Shown here: positions 16,773 to 24,748 of the stretch, one piece after another
Layout of the letters: every line of letters starts with the position of its first letter
Position numbering within the stretch: the stretch's first letter is position 1
Assembly (NCBI GenBank): GCA_041739275.1
Contig: JBGSOF010000007.1
Coordinates: forward strand, 28,327-92,326
Source: WGMI01 sp041739275
GTDB taxonomy: Bacteria; Bacteroidota; Bacteroidia; Flavobacteriales; Schleiferiaceae
Direction: 5' to 3'
DNA: 64,000 bases
Notes under the pieces: generated by a model
What the model saw: only the letters and a program-made list of their open reading frames with translations
Told to the model about the DNA's origin: nothing
The model's database searches: none
Made by a program: the position numbers and the translations under genes

Positions 16773-18002
16773 GTGAATTCTTCTGATTCCCGCACCTACC
16801 GCTTGATCGTGGTGGCGGCCCTTGGATATTTTGTCGATATCTACGACCTCATACTCTTTGGGGTGGTTCGCTTGCCGAGTCTGCGCGATCTGGGTTTGAA
16901 CGAGGCCGAAATAGCGAATGCCAGCATTCGTTTGCTCAATGTGCAGATGTTCGGGATGCTGATCGGCGGCTTGCTCTTCGGCATTTTAGGCGATCGCCGC
17001 GGAAGAATTCAAGTGTTGTTTGGCTCGATTTTGCTCTATTCGGTGGCCAACATTTTAAACGGCTTGGTGACAACCGTTGAGCAATATGCCTGGATTCGGT
17101 TTTTTGCGGGGCTGGGATTGGCGGGAGAATTAGGGGCGGGAATTACACTTGTTTCAGAGACTTTGACCAAGGAAAAGCGGGGATACGGCACCATGATTGT
17201 CGTTTTTTTCGGGACCTTCGGCGCGGTGGTCGCGGCCCTTGTCGCGGATGCTTTCGACTGGAGGGTGAGCTATTTTGTGGGCGGGGGGCTCGGTCTCATG
17301 CTTCTTTTGCTTCGGATGCGCTCGCTCGAATCGGGTATGTTTCACAAAATGAAACCCTCGGGGGTTTCTCGGGGCGATTTTGGTATGTTATTCCGAAAAC
17401 GCCTTCGATTTTTGAGGTATTTGCGTTGTATCCTCGTCGGTCTTCCCGTCTGGTTTGTGGTGGGGATTTTGGTGGTCTTTGCCCCTGAATTCGCCGTGGC
17501 TTTGAATGTTCAAGGGGCGGTAAATGCGGGTAAAGTGGTGATGTGGGCCTATATCGGTCTTTCGGCGGGCGATTTGCTGAGCGGAATTTTAAGTCAGGTG
17601 TTCCGCAGCCGTAAACGTCCGATTCTATGGGCTTTGTGGTCAGGATTGGCACTCTCTGCGCTCTATTTGTCTGCCTTTGAGTTGAGCGCTTCGCGATTCT
17701 ACATTTTGGTTTTTGCGCTCGGGGTACCCATGGGCTACTGGGGTTTGTTTGTCACCGTGGCTTCAGAGCACTTTGGAACCAATATTCGCTCGACGGTGAC
17801 GACCACCGTACCCAATTTTGTGAGGGGCGCCACCGTGCCCATCACGCTTTCGTTCGGGTTCTTTTCTCAAACCTTGGGCTGGGGGCTGCTGTTGGGTGCC
17901 TTTCCGGTGATGCTCGTCTCTTTCGGCATCGCGCTCTGGGCGGCCTACGGCCTCGAGGAAACGTTTGGGAAGGATTTGGATTTTGTGGAAACGGAGGGGT
18001 AG
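16773..18002 (+). CDS. major facilitator superfamily transporter
   Basis: A 409-residue inner-membrane transporter with about 12 hydrophobic helices. The MFS motif between helices 2 and 3 reads GGLLFGILGDRRGRIQVLFGS, and the N-terminus YFVDIYDLILFGVVRLPSLRDLGL resembles the metabolite:H+ symporter (sugar/organic acid porter) group. The substrate cannot be inferred. It starts at GTG 16773, 42 bp after the DUF2231 gene. Confidence 0.88.
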   Translation: MNSSDSRTYRLIVVAALGYFVDIYDLILFGVVRLPSLRDLGLNEAEIANASIRLLNVQMFGMLIGGLLFGILGDRRGRIQVLFGSILLYSVANILNGLVTTVEQYAWIRFFAGLGLAGELGAGITLVSETLTKEKRGYGTMIVVFFGTFGAVVAALVADAFDWRVSYFVGGGLGLMLLLLRMRSLESGMFHKMKPSGVSRGDFGMLFRKRLRFLRYLRCILVGLPVWFVVGILVVFAPEFAVALNVQGAVNAGKVVMWAYIGLSAGDLLSGILSQVFRSRKRPILWALWSGLALSALYLSAFELSASRFYILVFALGVPMGYWGLFVTVASEHFGTNIRSTVTTTVPNFVRGATVPITLSFGFFSQTLGWGLLLGAFPVMLVSFGIALWAAYGLEETFGKDLDFVETEG

Positions 18003-18213
18003 TAGATTCAGAAGGTGAAATGCCTCTGCTCTTTTGAATCCGATTTTTCGCTTTCACGAGCAACTCCGCAGGGATCTATTGGGTAAAATTCTCATTTTCT
18101 GCCAGTTATTCTTCAGGCGGTGTTGAGATACGCATCCCGTCGCCTTCCGTTCGCAAATTCATCCATCAATCCAATCCAAGGCGATATCTGATTCACACTT
18201 TTGTAGAAATGGG

Positions 18214-18927
18214 ATGAATTATATGAAACTGTTTTACAAACAGTACCGGGTCTTGACTCATCGCAAACGCAATTGGAATTACCGGGGGCCTGGTCTGTTC
18301 TTCATTACGGTGTGCACCCAAAATAAAATTCGCCATTTCGGTGAAATTGCCCGGAACCCGCAGGGAATCCCAATAATGAACTTATCGCCTATTGGACAAA
18401 TCGCACACAATGCGTGGATGAACACCTTTGAAATACGCCCCGATATGAATCTATTCCAAGGGGCATTTGTGGTGATGCCCGACCATTTTCACGCGATTAT
18501 TGGAATCGGGCGCAATGCCTACAACTGCAAATCCCGCGATGTGCAATTTCCGGCCAATCCCGCATTTCATTCCTATCCCCCATTTCCGGCCAATCGCATT
18601 TCCAATCGCACAGACGCCATGCATGGCGTCTCTTCGATGCATCTAATGAATGAAATGATTCCGATTAATTCTATTGAAAATTCCATTCCCCATCATAAAA
18701 TGCCGCGAAACAATTCATCAAACGAATTCGGACCGCAAATGCACAATTTGGGATCCATCATCCGGGGCTACAAATCAGCCGTGACCATCGCGGCCAGGGC
18801 CATTAATCCGAATTTCGCATGGCAGCGCGGCTACCACGATCACGTTGTTCAATCGGAAATCCAAATGAAACGAATTCGCGCCTACATTGAAAACAATGTG
18901 CGTCGATGGAAACACATTCGTGGATAA
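18214..18927 (+). CDS. REP-associated tyrosine transposase (RAYT, IS200/Y1-like) with REP-bearing insertion
   Basis: A single-strand DNA transposase of the HUH/Y1 superfamily. The 237-residue protein has RNWNYRGPGLFFITVCTQNKIRHFGEI near the N-terminus, the HUH motif MPDHFHAII (~residues 87-95), and the family C-terminal block GSIIRGYKSAVT...FAWQRGYHDHVVQSE...RAYIENNVRRW. Typical relatives are ~180-190 residues; the excess lies at residues ~103-170, a low-complexity stretch whose DNA contains the palindrome at 18612-18631. No flanking target-site duplication was seen. It is probably a resident RAYT, not an active insertion sequence. ATG 18223 is an alternative start. Confidence 0.88.
   Translation: MNYMKLFYKQYRVLTHRKRNWNYRGPGLFFITVCTQNKIRHFGEIARNPQGIPIMNLSPIGQIAHNAWMNTFEIRPDMNLFQGAFVVMPDHFHAIIGIGRNAYNCKSRDVQFPANPAFHSYPPFPANRISNRTDAMHGVSSMHLMNEMIPINSIENSIPHHKMPRNNSSNEFGPQMHNLGSIIRGYKSAVTIAARAINPNFAWQRGYHDHVVQSEIQMKRIRAYIENNVRRWKHIRG
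18612..18631 (+). repeat. REP palindrome inside the transposase coding region
   Basis: AGACGCCATGCATGGCGTCT is a perfect 20-bp palindrome in frame with the transposase (residues ~133-139). It differs by one base from the copy downstream at 18999-19018, and the preceding CCAATCG is also shared. A second short direct repeat, ATTTCCGGCCAATC, occurs twice just before it (18546-18559 and 18582-18595). Confidence 0.9.
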
Positions 18928-18998
18928 TTCCGGTGTACGGGGATGCATTAATACATATCGATATCCCCCGAAAATCCCAATTATACCGCCAATCGTAA

Positions 18999-19018
18999 AG
19001 ACGCCAGGCATGGCGTCT
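18999..19018 (+). repeat. REP palindrome downstream of the transposase
   Basis: AGACGCCAGGCATGGCGTCT is the near-identical partner of the intragenic palindrome (19 of 20 bases). It lies 71 bp after the transposase stop and 33 bp before the end of frr on the opposite strand. Its hairpin could also act as a transcription end for frr, but no T run follows. Confidence 0.88.
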
Positions 19019-19051
19019 ACAATTCCGATCCCTGCGCCCAATTGGCGGGGA

Positions 19052-19615
19052 TTAAATCGCCATAATCTCGCCTTCTTTTTTCACCAGGATCTCTTCGATC
19101 GATTTGATGTATTGATCGGTGATTTTTTGAACCTGAGCTTCAGCGTCTTTTTCCATGTCTTCGGGCAGACCGTCTTTTCCCAATTTCTTGAGCTCTTCCA
19201 TGGCCTCTTTTCGCGCATTCCGAATGCCCACGCGCGCATCTTCAGCCTCCGACTTAGACCGCTTTACAAGATCCTTGCGGCGCTCTTCGGTAAGGGGTGG
19301 AATGCTAATGATAATCATCTCGCCATTGTTCATGGGGTTCAAGCCCAAATTGGCCGCGAGAATCGCCTTTTCGATGTCGGGAATCAGTTTCTTTTCCCAT
19401 GCCTGAACCGTCAAAGTGCGCGCATCCGGGGTATTGATATTGCTCAACTGAGCCAAAGGTGTGCTGGCCCCGTAATAGTCCACCCGAACCCCTTCGAGCA
19501 TGCTCGGATTGGCCCTGCCCGCGCGAATCTTGAGCAGTTCTTTTTCTAAGTGCTTTACCGCTTTGTCCATGTCGGCACGCGCCGAATCGAAAATCAGCTC
19601 TAAATCTTCTTCCAT
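19052..19615 (-). CDS. frr: ribosome recycling factor
   Basis: Cytoplasmic factor that, with EF-G, splits post-termination ribosomes. The 187-residue length and motifs KIRAGRANPSMLEGVRVDYYG, PLTEERRKDLVK and VGIRNARKEAMEELKK match RRF throughout. It follows pyrH by 5 bp on the same strand, the conserved pyrH-frr order. Confidence 0.97.
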   Translation of the reverse strand: MEEDLELIFDSARADMDKAVKHLEKELLKIRAGRANPSMLEGVRVDYYGASTPLAQLSNINTPDARTLTVQAWEKKLIPDIEKAILAANLGLNPMNNGEMIIISIPPLTEERRKDLVKRSKSEAEDARVGIRNARKEAMEELKKLGKDGLPEDMEKDAEAQVQKITDQYIKSIEEILVKKEGEIMAI

Positions 19616-19620
19616 AATTC

Positions 19621-20328
19621 TCAGTGGTTCACCAATGTTCCAATGTTCTCGCCCTGAACGACCCTCTTGAGATTTCCGGGCTTGTTCATATCAAAAACCA
19701 AAATCGGCAAGTTGTTTTCCTTGCTCAAGGTAAAGGCCGTCAAGTCCATCACATTCAGACCCTTTTCGTACACTTCGTCGTAGGTAATCGTGTCGTACTT
19801 GGTCGCGGTAGCATCTTTTTCAGGATCGGCCGTATAAATACCGTCCACTCGGGTGCCCTTCAAAATCACATCCGCCCCAATCTCAATCGCCCTCAAGGCT
19901 GCAGCCGTATCGGTGGTGAAGTATGGATTGCCCGTTCCCGCTCCGAAAATCACGACTCGGTTTTTTTCGAGATGGCGCACGGCGCGCCGGCGAATGAAGG
20001 GTTCGGCAATCTTATCCATTTCAATGGCCGACTGCAGACGGGTGTAGACCCCCTCGTTTTCAAGGGCCGACTGCAACGCCAGTCCGTTGATCATCGTCGC
20101 GAGCATGCCCATGTGGTCTGCCTGAACTCGATCCATTCCGCGATCCGAAGCCGGCATTCCGCGAAAGATGTTCCCCCCGCCAATCACCACAGCCACTTGC
20201 ACTCCTGCCTCTACGACCCCTTTGATCTCGCGAGCGTACTCTGCAAGTCGTTCGCCGTCGATTCCGTAGTTCTGGTTGCCCATTAAGGCTTCTCCACTCA
20301 GCTTCAATAGAATGCGACGATATTTCAC
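19621..20328 (-). CDS. pyrH: UMP kinase
   Basis: Phosphorylates UMP to UDP in pyrimidine nucleotide synthesis. The 235-residue amino-acid-kinase-fold protein carries KLSGEALMG, VVIGGGNIFRG, the AGTGNPYFTTDTAAALRAIEIGAD motif and KGTRVDGIYTADPEKD. GTG at 20326-20328 is the start (protein begins MKYRRILLKLSGEAL). It is cotranscribed with frr. In many Bacteroidota pyrH-frr follows rpsB-tsf, but here that block is 26 kb away. Confidence 0.97.
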   Translation of the reverse strand: MKYRRILLKLSGEALMGNQNYGIDGERLAEYAREIKGVVEAGVQVAVVIGGGNIFRGMPASDRGMDRVQADHMGMLATMINGLALQSALENEGVYTRLQSAIEMDKIAEPFIRRRAVRHLEKNRVVIFGAGTGNPYFTTDTAAALRAIEIGADVILKGTRVDGIYTADPEKDATATKYDTITYDEVYEKGLNVMDLTAFTLSKENNLPILVFDMNKPGNLKRVVQGENIGTLVNH

Positions 20329-20347
20329 TGTTTTCGGGTGTTGATGG

Positions 20348-20355
20348 CGAAATTA
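20348..20355 (-). promoter_or_regulatory. candidate -7 box for pyrH-frr
   Basis: Read on the minus strand, TAATTTCG lies 19 nt before the pyrH GTG and matches TAnnTTTG with one mismatch. No good -33 element was found. Confidence 0.4.
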
Positions 20356-20383
20356 GGTAAAAACAGCCGCCGAGCGCCCGTGT

Positions 20384-22708
20384 TTAAAGCGTCCAGCGAA
20401 TCACGACATTGAACCTCCTCGGTGGGGCCAACTGCGCGGGCCTTGGCTGAACGCTTTCGTTGCCAAAATTGTCAATCGTCAGGCCCAGGGTCCAGTGTTT
20501 GTTCAAGGCGCAAAGCGCGCGGAAATCGAGGAGCAAATCGTCGCCCGCCGCTTTCTCGAGTTCTCTCGATTCTTTGATCCCCGCGCCGGGAATGAGAATT
20601 TCGACCAAAGGGCTTTCGAAGATGCCGTCGATATTCCTCATAAAGCCATTCCCCTTGAGTCCGACTCCAAAAGTCCAGCGAGCCCATCGCGCCTCGATGT
20701 CGAATCGGTATAGGCGCTCGTATCGATACTTGAGAATATACCCTGTGGTGTCGCTGCTGGTGTTTAAATAGCTCATTTCGTTGCCATTCGAATCGGTGGC
20801 GTACACGCGCGTCGGATCGAGTGCTATGGGCACCGCCCAGTTAAAACCCGATAAGAGTCTAAAATCTACCCGACTCCAACTCCACTGCCCCCCCACTTCG
20901 AGCTCGATGCCCGAAATCTGGGCGGGGCCTGTATTGATCGACCGAAAGCCCAGACCGACCGGATTTTGCGCAGAAGACTCCCATTGGGCAAATTGAAATT
21001 CCAGCATATTCTCGTACCGCATCCAATAACCCGCCAAGTCTGCGTAAATCCCTCCGTTTCCGAGGGGGAATTCTTGACGGAGGCCCAATTCTGCGCTCAC
21101 CCCTTCTTCGGGTTTCAACTTGGGATTGGGCAGCACAAAAATGCTCCCCACGTTTGTGGCGGTGTATCGCTCGGCCATGCTCGGAAATCGGAAGCCTTCT
21201 CCCACATTGGCCCTGAGGTAGGTTCCTCTGCCGACCTTGGCATTGGCACCGAATCGAAAAAGCGGGCGGCTGAAATACTCTTCATCCATAACCACTTGTT
21301 CCCATCGAAAACCACCGACGAGTTTGACAACGCCTATGGCCTTTTCTACTTGGCCAAAGAGCGCGGCATTGTTCGAGCGATGTCGGCCTTGAAACAACTC
21401 CGAGTTCGAGACCGCCCACGAGCCAAAAGCCCCCGCTTGTAGCACCCAAGAAACTCCGGGCTCAAAGCGGTACACGTATTGGCCCATCAGTTGTTCTGAG
21501 CGATTGCCGAAATCAGTGGTTCGATTTGCGGCATTGTTATCTACCTGTAAATAGCGCAGCCGGAGCTTGTGGGTGTGCTTGCCTCGGGTGTACACTGCGT
21601 GTGGATCGATGAACACATCCGAACCCGTGGTGATCGTCACCGAACTGTCGAGCGCCACATAAGGAGTGGTTCGGCTGTCCCAGAGCAGAGCGTCTCCCGT
21701 TTTACTCCACATAAATCCCCCGTCGAGACCGTATGCCAAACCTTTGAACTTTTGGCTTTGAACGAGCGTCTGGGCGTAGATCCGCGCCCTTGAATCGGGT
21801 TCGTCATAGCGGTAGCCGCGGTCGTTTAAGAACAAACCCCCGATTCGATAAGAGGCGCGAGATTGGCCTGAAGACAAGCTGAACCTCAAGCCCTGAGATG
21901 TTCGCGGGCTGTCCCACCATTTGTATGATGAATTTGAAGGTGCGTCGTACACCGAGCTCACCAACTGTACACTCGCCTGAGGTTCAGGACTTGGCGGGGC
22001 CGTTCGCAAGTGAATCACCCCGTTGAGGGCCGCCGAACCGTAGAGCGAAGAGGCCGCTCCTTTGAGCACCTCGAATTGAGAAGCGCTTTCGAAGGGCAAA
22101 AGATCCCACTGCACCTGACCTGCATCGGGCGAGATCAGGGGCAAATCGTCGAGCAACACTTGTACCCGTGTGCCTGCTCCATAGCTCCAACCGCTGCCGC
22201 TGCGGAGATTGGCCTGACCATCGGCAATATTGAGCCCGGGGAGCTGTTCGAGGGTTTGCTCTACCGAAACACTTCCGCGATTTTCAATGAGATAGGGCTT
22301 GAGAACGCTCAAAGACACTGTGGCTTCAGCTCGTTTTTCGAGCCCTAAGCTGGCCGTGACCACGATGTCTGACAATTCGGTTTGCTCGCTTTGAAGCGAA
22401 AGCCGAATAACGTTCGAACCTCTTCGAATTGTTTCATTGCGAGTGACATAGCCAAAAGAGCTGATTTGAATTCGCTCAACCGTATCGGTTCCCCATGTCC
22501 ACAAAATCCGACCTAAGGCGTCGCTCATGGCCCTTTGATCGCGGTCTAACGAGCGAAAAACCACTCCTTCGATCGGGCGACCATCCAGCGGGTCGAAGAT
22601 TTCAAAAACGGTGGATTGCCGCGACTGTGCGTGCACCACCGGCTTCATCATCAAAACGGCGCACAGCAAAAAAACCTTTGCGAGGCGGGTGAGATTCGCT
22701 TTGAACAT
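20384..22708 (-). CDS. TonB-dependent outer-membrane receptor
   Basis: A 774-residue outer-membrane transporter. A signal peptide (MFKANLTRLAKVFLLCAVLMMKPVVHAQ) precedes a carboxypeptidase-like beta-sandwich (FEIFDPLDGRPIEGVVF), then a plug (~100-225) with RVQVLLDDLPLISPDAGQVQWDLLPFESASQFEVLKGAASSLYGSAALNGVIHLRT, and a long barrel ending RRFNVVIRWTL. The FRFPS and LPNPKLKPEEG segment resembles, but does not exactly match, the FRAP/NPNL haem boxes, so the substrate (siderophore, haem or cobalamin) is open. ATG 22708 is chosen for the signal peptide; the open frame upstream lacks one. Confidence 0.9.
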   Translation of the reverse strand: MFKANLTRLAKVFLLCAVLMMKPVVHAQSRQSTVFEIFDPLDGRPIEGVVFRSLDRDQRAMSDALGRILWTWGTDTVERIQISSFGYVTRNETIRRGSNVIRLSLQSEQTELSDIVVTASLGLEKRAEATVSLSVLKPYLIENRGSVSVEQTLEQLPGLNIADGQANLRSGSGWSYGAGTRVQVLLDDLPLISPDAGQVQWDLLPFESASQFEVLKGAASSLYGSAALNGVIHLRTAPPSPEPQASVQLVSSVYDAPSNSSYKWWDSPRTSQGLRFSLSSGQSRASYRIGGLFLNDRGYRYDEPDSRARIYAQTLVQSQKFKGLAYGLDGGFMWSKTGDALLWDSRTTPYVALDSSVTITTGSDVFIDPHAVYTRGKHTHKLRLRYLQVDNNAANRTTDFGNRSEQLMGQYVYRFEPGVSWVLQAGAFGSWAVSNSELFQGRHRSNNAALFGQVEKAIGVVKLVGGFRWEQVVMDEEYFSRPLFRFGANAKVGRGTYLRANVGEGFRFPSMAERYTATNVGSIFVLPNPKLKPEEGVSAELGLRQEFPLGNGGIYADLAGYWMRYENMLEFQFAQWESSAQNPVGLGFRSINTGPAQISGIELEVGGQWSWSRVDFRLLSGFNWAVPIALDPTRVYATDSNGNEMSYLNTSSDTTGYILKYRYERLYRFDIEARWARWTFGVGLKGNGFMRNIDGIFESPLVEILIPGAGIKESRELEKAAGDDLLLDFRALCALNKHWTLGLTIDNFGNESVQPRPAQLAPPRRFNVVIRWTL

Positions 22709-22780
22709 GGAAGGGCTTTGAGGGGTCAATCTAACCAAATTTTTAGGCGCGACTTGTCGTAATTTTTGAAATCTCATTAT

Positions 22781-22788
22781 TACATTTG
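22781..22788 (+). promoter_or_regulatory. -7 box of the YdfG-like SDR gene
   Basis: TACATTTG is an exact match to TAnnTTTG and ends 5 nt before the ATG at 22794, so the transcript is probably leaderless. Confidence 0.65.
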
Positions 22789-22793
22789 CGTTC

Positions 22794-23555
22794 ATGGAAA
22801 TCGCTTCAACCACCACTCTTATTTCAGGCGCAAGCTCGGGCTTTGGCGCCGCCATCGCCAAGAGACTTCACCTTCGGGGGCATCGACTCTTGCTCAATGC
22901 CCGCAGAAAAGACCGCTTAGACGAGATGATTCGCGAATTCGACCCCAACGGAAGTCGAGGGCATCAGGCGCTGGTGTTCGATGTTCGCGATCGCCAGGCG
23001 GTTGAACAATCCGCTCGAATTTTGTCTGAATCGATTGGCGAAATCGATGTCTTGGTAAACAACGCGGGGCTTGCGCTCGGTATGGGGCCGATCGATCGGG
23101 GAGACGCCGACGACTGGGACACCATGATGGACACAAATGTCAAAGGCCTGCTCTACGTTACCCGTGCTTTTTTGCCGATGATGAAACCCGGGAGCCATAT
23201 AATCAACATCGGTTCGATCGCAGGTCGGCAGGTGTACGAAAACGGCAATGTCTACTGCGCCAGCAAATTCGCCGTCGACGCCCTGAGCCGTTCGATGCGC
23301 ATCGATCTGCTCGACCGCGGAATCAAGGTTTCTCAAATCGCCCCGGGAATGGCTGAAACCGAATTCTCAACCGTTCGTTTTAAAGGTGATACAGAGAAGG
23401 CCGCCGCGGTTTACCGGGGTTTGAAGCCGCTCAGCCCCGAGGACATTGCCGAAGCCGCCGACTGGATTCTAAGCCGCCCGGCGCATGTCTGCATCAACGA
23501 TCTCCTCATTATGCCCGCAGCACAGGCCGATGCAAGCCGCAGCCATAGAGTCTGA
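22794..23555 (+). CDS. YdfG-like NADP-dependent SDR (3-hydroxy acid/serine dehydrogenase type)
   Basis: A 253-residue classical SDR: SGASSGFGAAIAKRL (cofactor), NNAGLALGMGPID (~85), catalytic Ser in INIGSIAG and YCASK (~150). The segment FSTVRFKGDTEKAAAVYRGLKPLSPEDIAEAADWILSRPAHVCINDLLIMP closely follows the YdfG family, which oxidises L-allo-threonine, serine and 3-hydroxy acids and reduces malonic semialdehyde. Its end overlaps dprA by 26 bp. Confidence 0.92.
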   Translation: MEIASTTTLISGASSGFGAAIAKRLHLRGHRLLLNARRKDRLDEMIREFDPNGSRGHQALVFDVRDRQAVEQSARILSESIGEIDVLVNNAGLALGMGPIDRGDADDWDTMMDTNVKGLLYVTRAFLPMMKPGSHIINIGSIAGRQVYENGNVYCASKFAVDALSRSMRIDLLDRGIKVSQIAPGMAETEFSTVRFKGDTEKAAAVYRGLKPLSPEDIAEAADWILSRPAHVCINDLLIMPAAQADASRSHRV

Positions 23556-24687
23556 GCAAAAAGCGATTCTCGCGCTCCTCTTGTGCCCCGGTCTGAGCTC
23601 CAAGAAAATTCGGGGATTGTTGACGCACTTCGGCTCGGCTCGCGAAACGCTTGCTCAGGGTTTGGAAATGTTCCCTGGAATGGATCAGTGGAACAAAAAA
23701 GCCGCGCTCACCGCACTCGAAGGCTGGAGACCGGCGCGCGACCGAGCAGAGAAGCAGTTTGAAATGCTCGAACGCTTCGGAGCTCGGATTCTTATTGCTG
23801 AAGACCCGGCCTATCCCGCGAAATTGAAGCAGTGCCCCGATGCTCCCATCCTGCTCTTTTCGATCGGCCCGGCCAATCTCAATCCCAAGCGTTCGGTCGC
23901 TATTGTGGGCAGCCGAGCGGCCAGCAAATATGGCTTAAAGGTGACCCGACAACTCGTACAAGAACTTTCGAGTACGGGCGCGTTGATTGTGAGTGGACTG
24001 GCTCACGGCATCGACGGTCAAGCGCACAGAAGCGCCTGTGATTGTGGGCTCGAAACCGTAGGCGTGCTCGGAACAGGTCTCGATTTGATTTATCCCCAAT
24101 CTCACCGCAATCTAGCGGCTCGAATGGGTCGAGAAGGGGGATTGTTGAGTGAATATCCATTTGGGACCTCGGGAGACCCCGGGCACTTCCCCATGAGAAA
24201 CCGAATTGTGGCGGGGCTCTGCGATCTCACCATTGTCGTAGAGGCCGGAGACCGGAGCGGCGCCTTGATTACCGCGCGCATGGCCAATGACTATGGGCGC
24301 GAAGTACTCGCTGTTCCGGGCAGTTGGGATCGACCCAATACCCGCGGCTGCAACGAACTCATTCGAAAAAACGCCGCGCTCATCTTGACCGAACCCTCCG
24401 AAATTCTAAAAGTGATGTCGTGGGGAGAAGAAGCGGCGGGAGAAGACAAGGCCTTGAATGGCACTCAGCAAATCTTCCATACAATCGACCTCGACAGCCT
24501 CGAGCCCGAAATTCGAGCCCTGGCTCAATCTCTTATTCAGGCGGGGGGTGCACTCGACGCAGATGCGTTGAGCGAGGCTATGGGAATTTCGGCTGCAGCG
24601 GCTTCGGCGCTCTTTTTTAAAGCCGAAATGAACGGTTGGACGCGCACGGAGCCCGGAAAGATTATTCGGTGGGTCGGCAGGTCTTAA
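23530..24687 (+). CDS. dprA: DNA-processing protein DprA
   Basis: Binds incoming single-stranded DNA during natural transformation and loads RecA. The 385-residue protein has an N-terminal helical region, the Rossmann-like DprA core (SVAIVGSRAASKYGLKVTRQL, IVSGLAHGIDGQAHRSA, LGTGLDLIYPQSHRNL, FPMRNRIVAGL, VEAGDRSGALITARMANDYGREVLAVPGS) and a C-terminal winged helix (~320-385). ATG 23530, inside the end of the SDR gene, is chosen because the protein then begins just before the conserved first helix; ATG 23485 is less likely. Confidence 0.95.
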   Translation: MQAAAIESEQKAILALLLCPGLSSKKIRGLLTHFGSARETLAQGLEMFPGMDQWNKKAALTALEGWRPARDRAEKQFEMLERFGARILIAEDPAYPAKLKQCPDAPILLFSIGPANLNPKRSVAIVGSRAASKYGLKVTRQLVQELSSTGALIVSGLAHGIDGQAHRSACDCGLETVGVLGTGLDLIYPQSHRNLAARMGREGGLLSEYPFGTSGDPGHFPMRNRIVAGLCDLTIVVEAGDRSGALITARMANDYGREVLAVPGSWDRPNTRGCNELIRKNAALILTEPSEILKVMSWGEEAAGEDKALNGTQQIFHTIDLDSLEPEIRALAQSLIQAGGALDADALSEAMGISAAAASALFFKAEMNGWTRTEPGKIIRWVGRS

Positions 24688-24730
24688 TAACTCGTGGCCC
24701 TTGAGTTCAAATCGACCTCTTCTTGCCCAT

Positions 24731-24738
24731 TATATTTG
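24731..24738 (+). promoter_or_regulatory. -7 box of the hybrid histidine kinase gene
   Basis: TATATTTG is an exact TAnnTTTG match, 10 nt before the ATG at 24749. The leader would be only a few bases and includes AAGG. Confidence 0.6.
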
Positions 24739-24748
24739 AGATCAAGGT

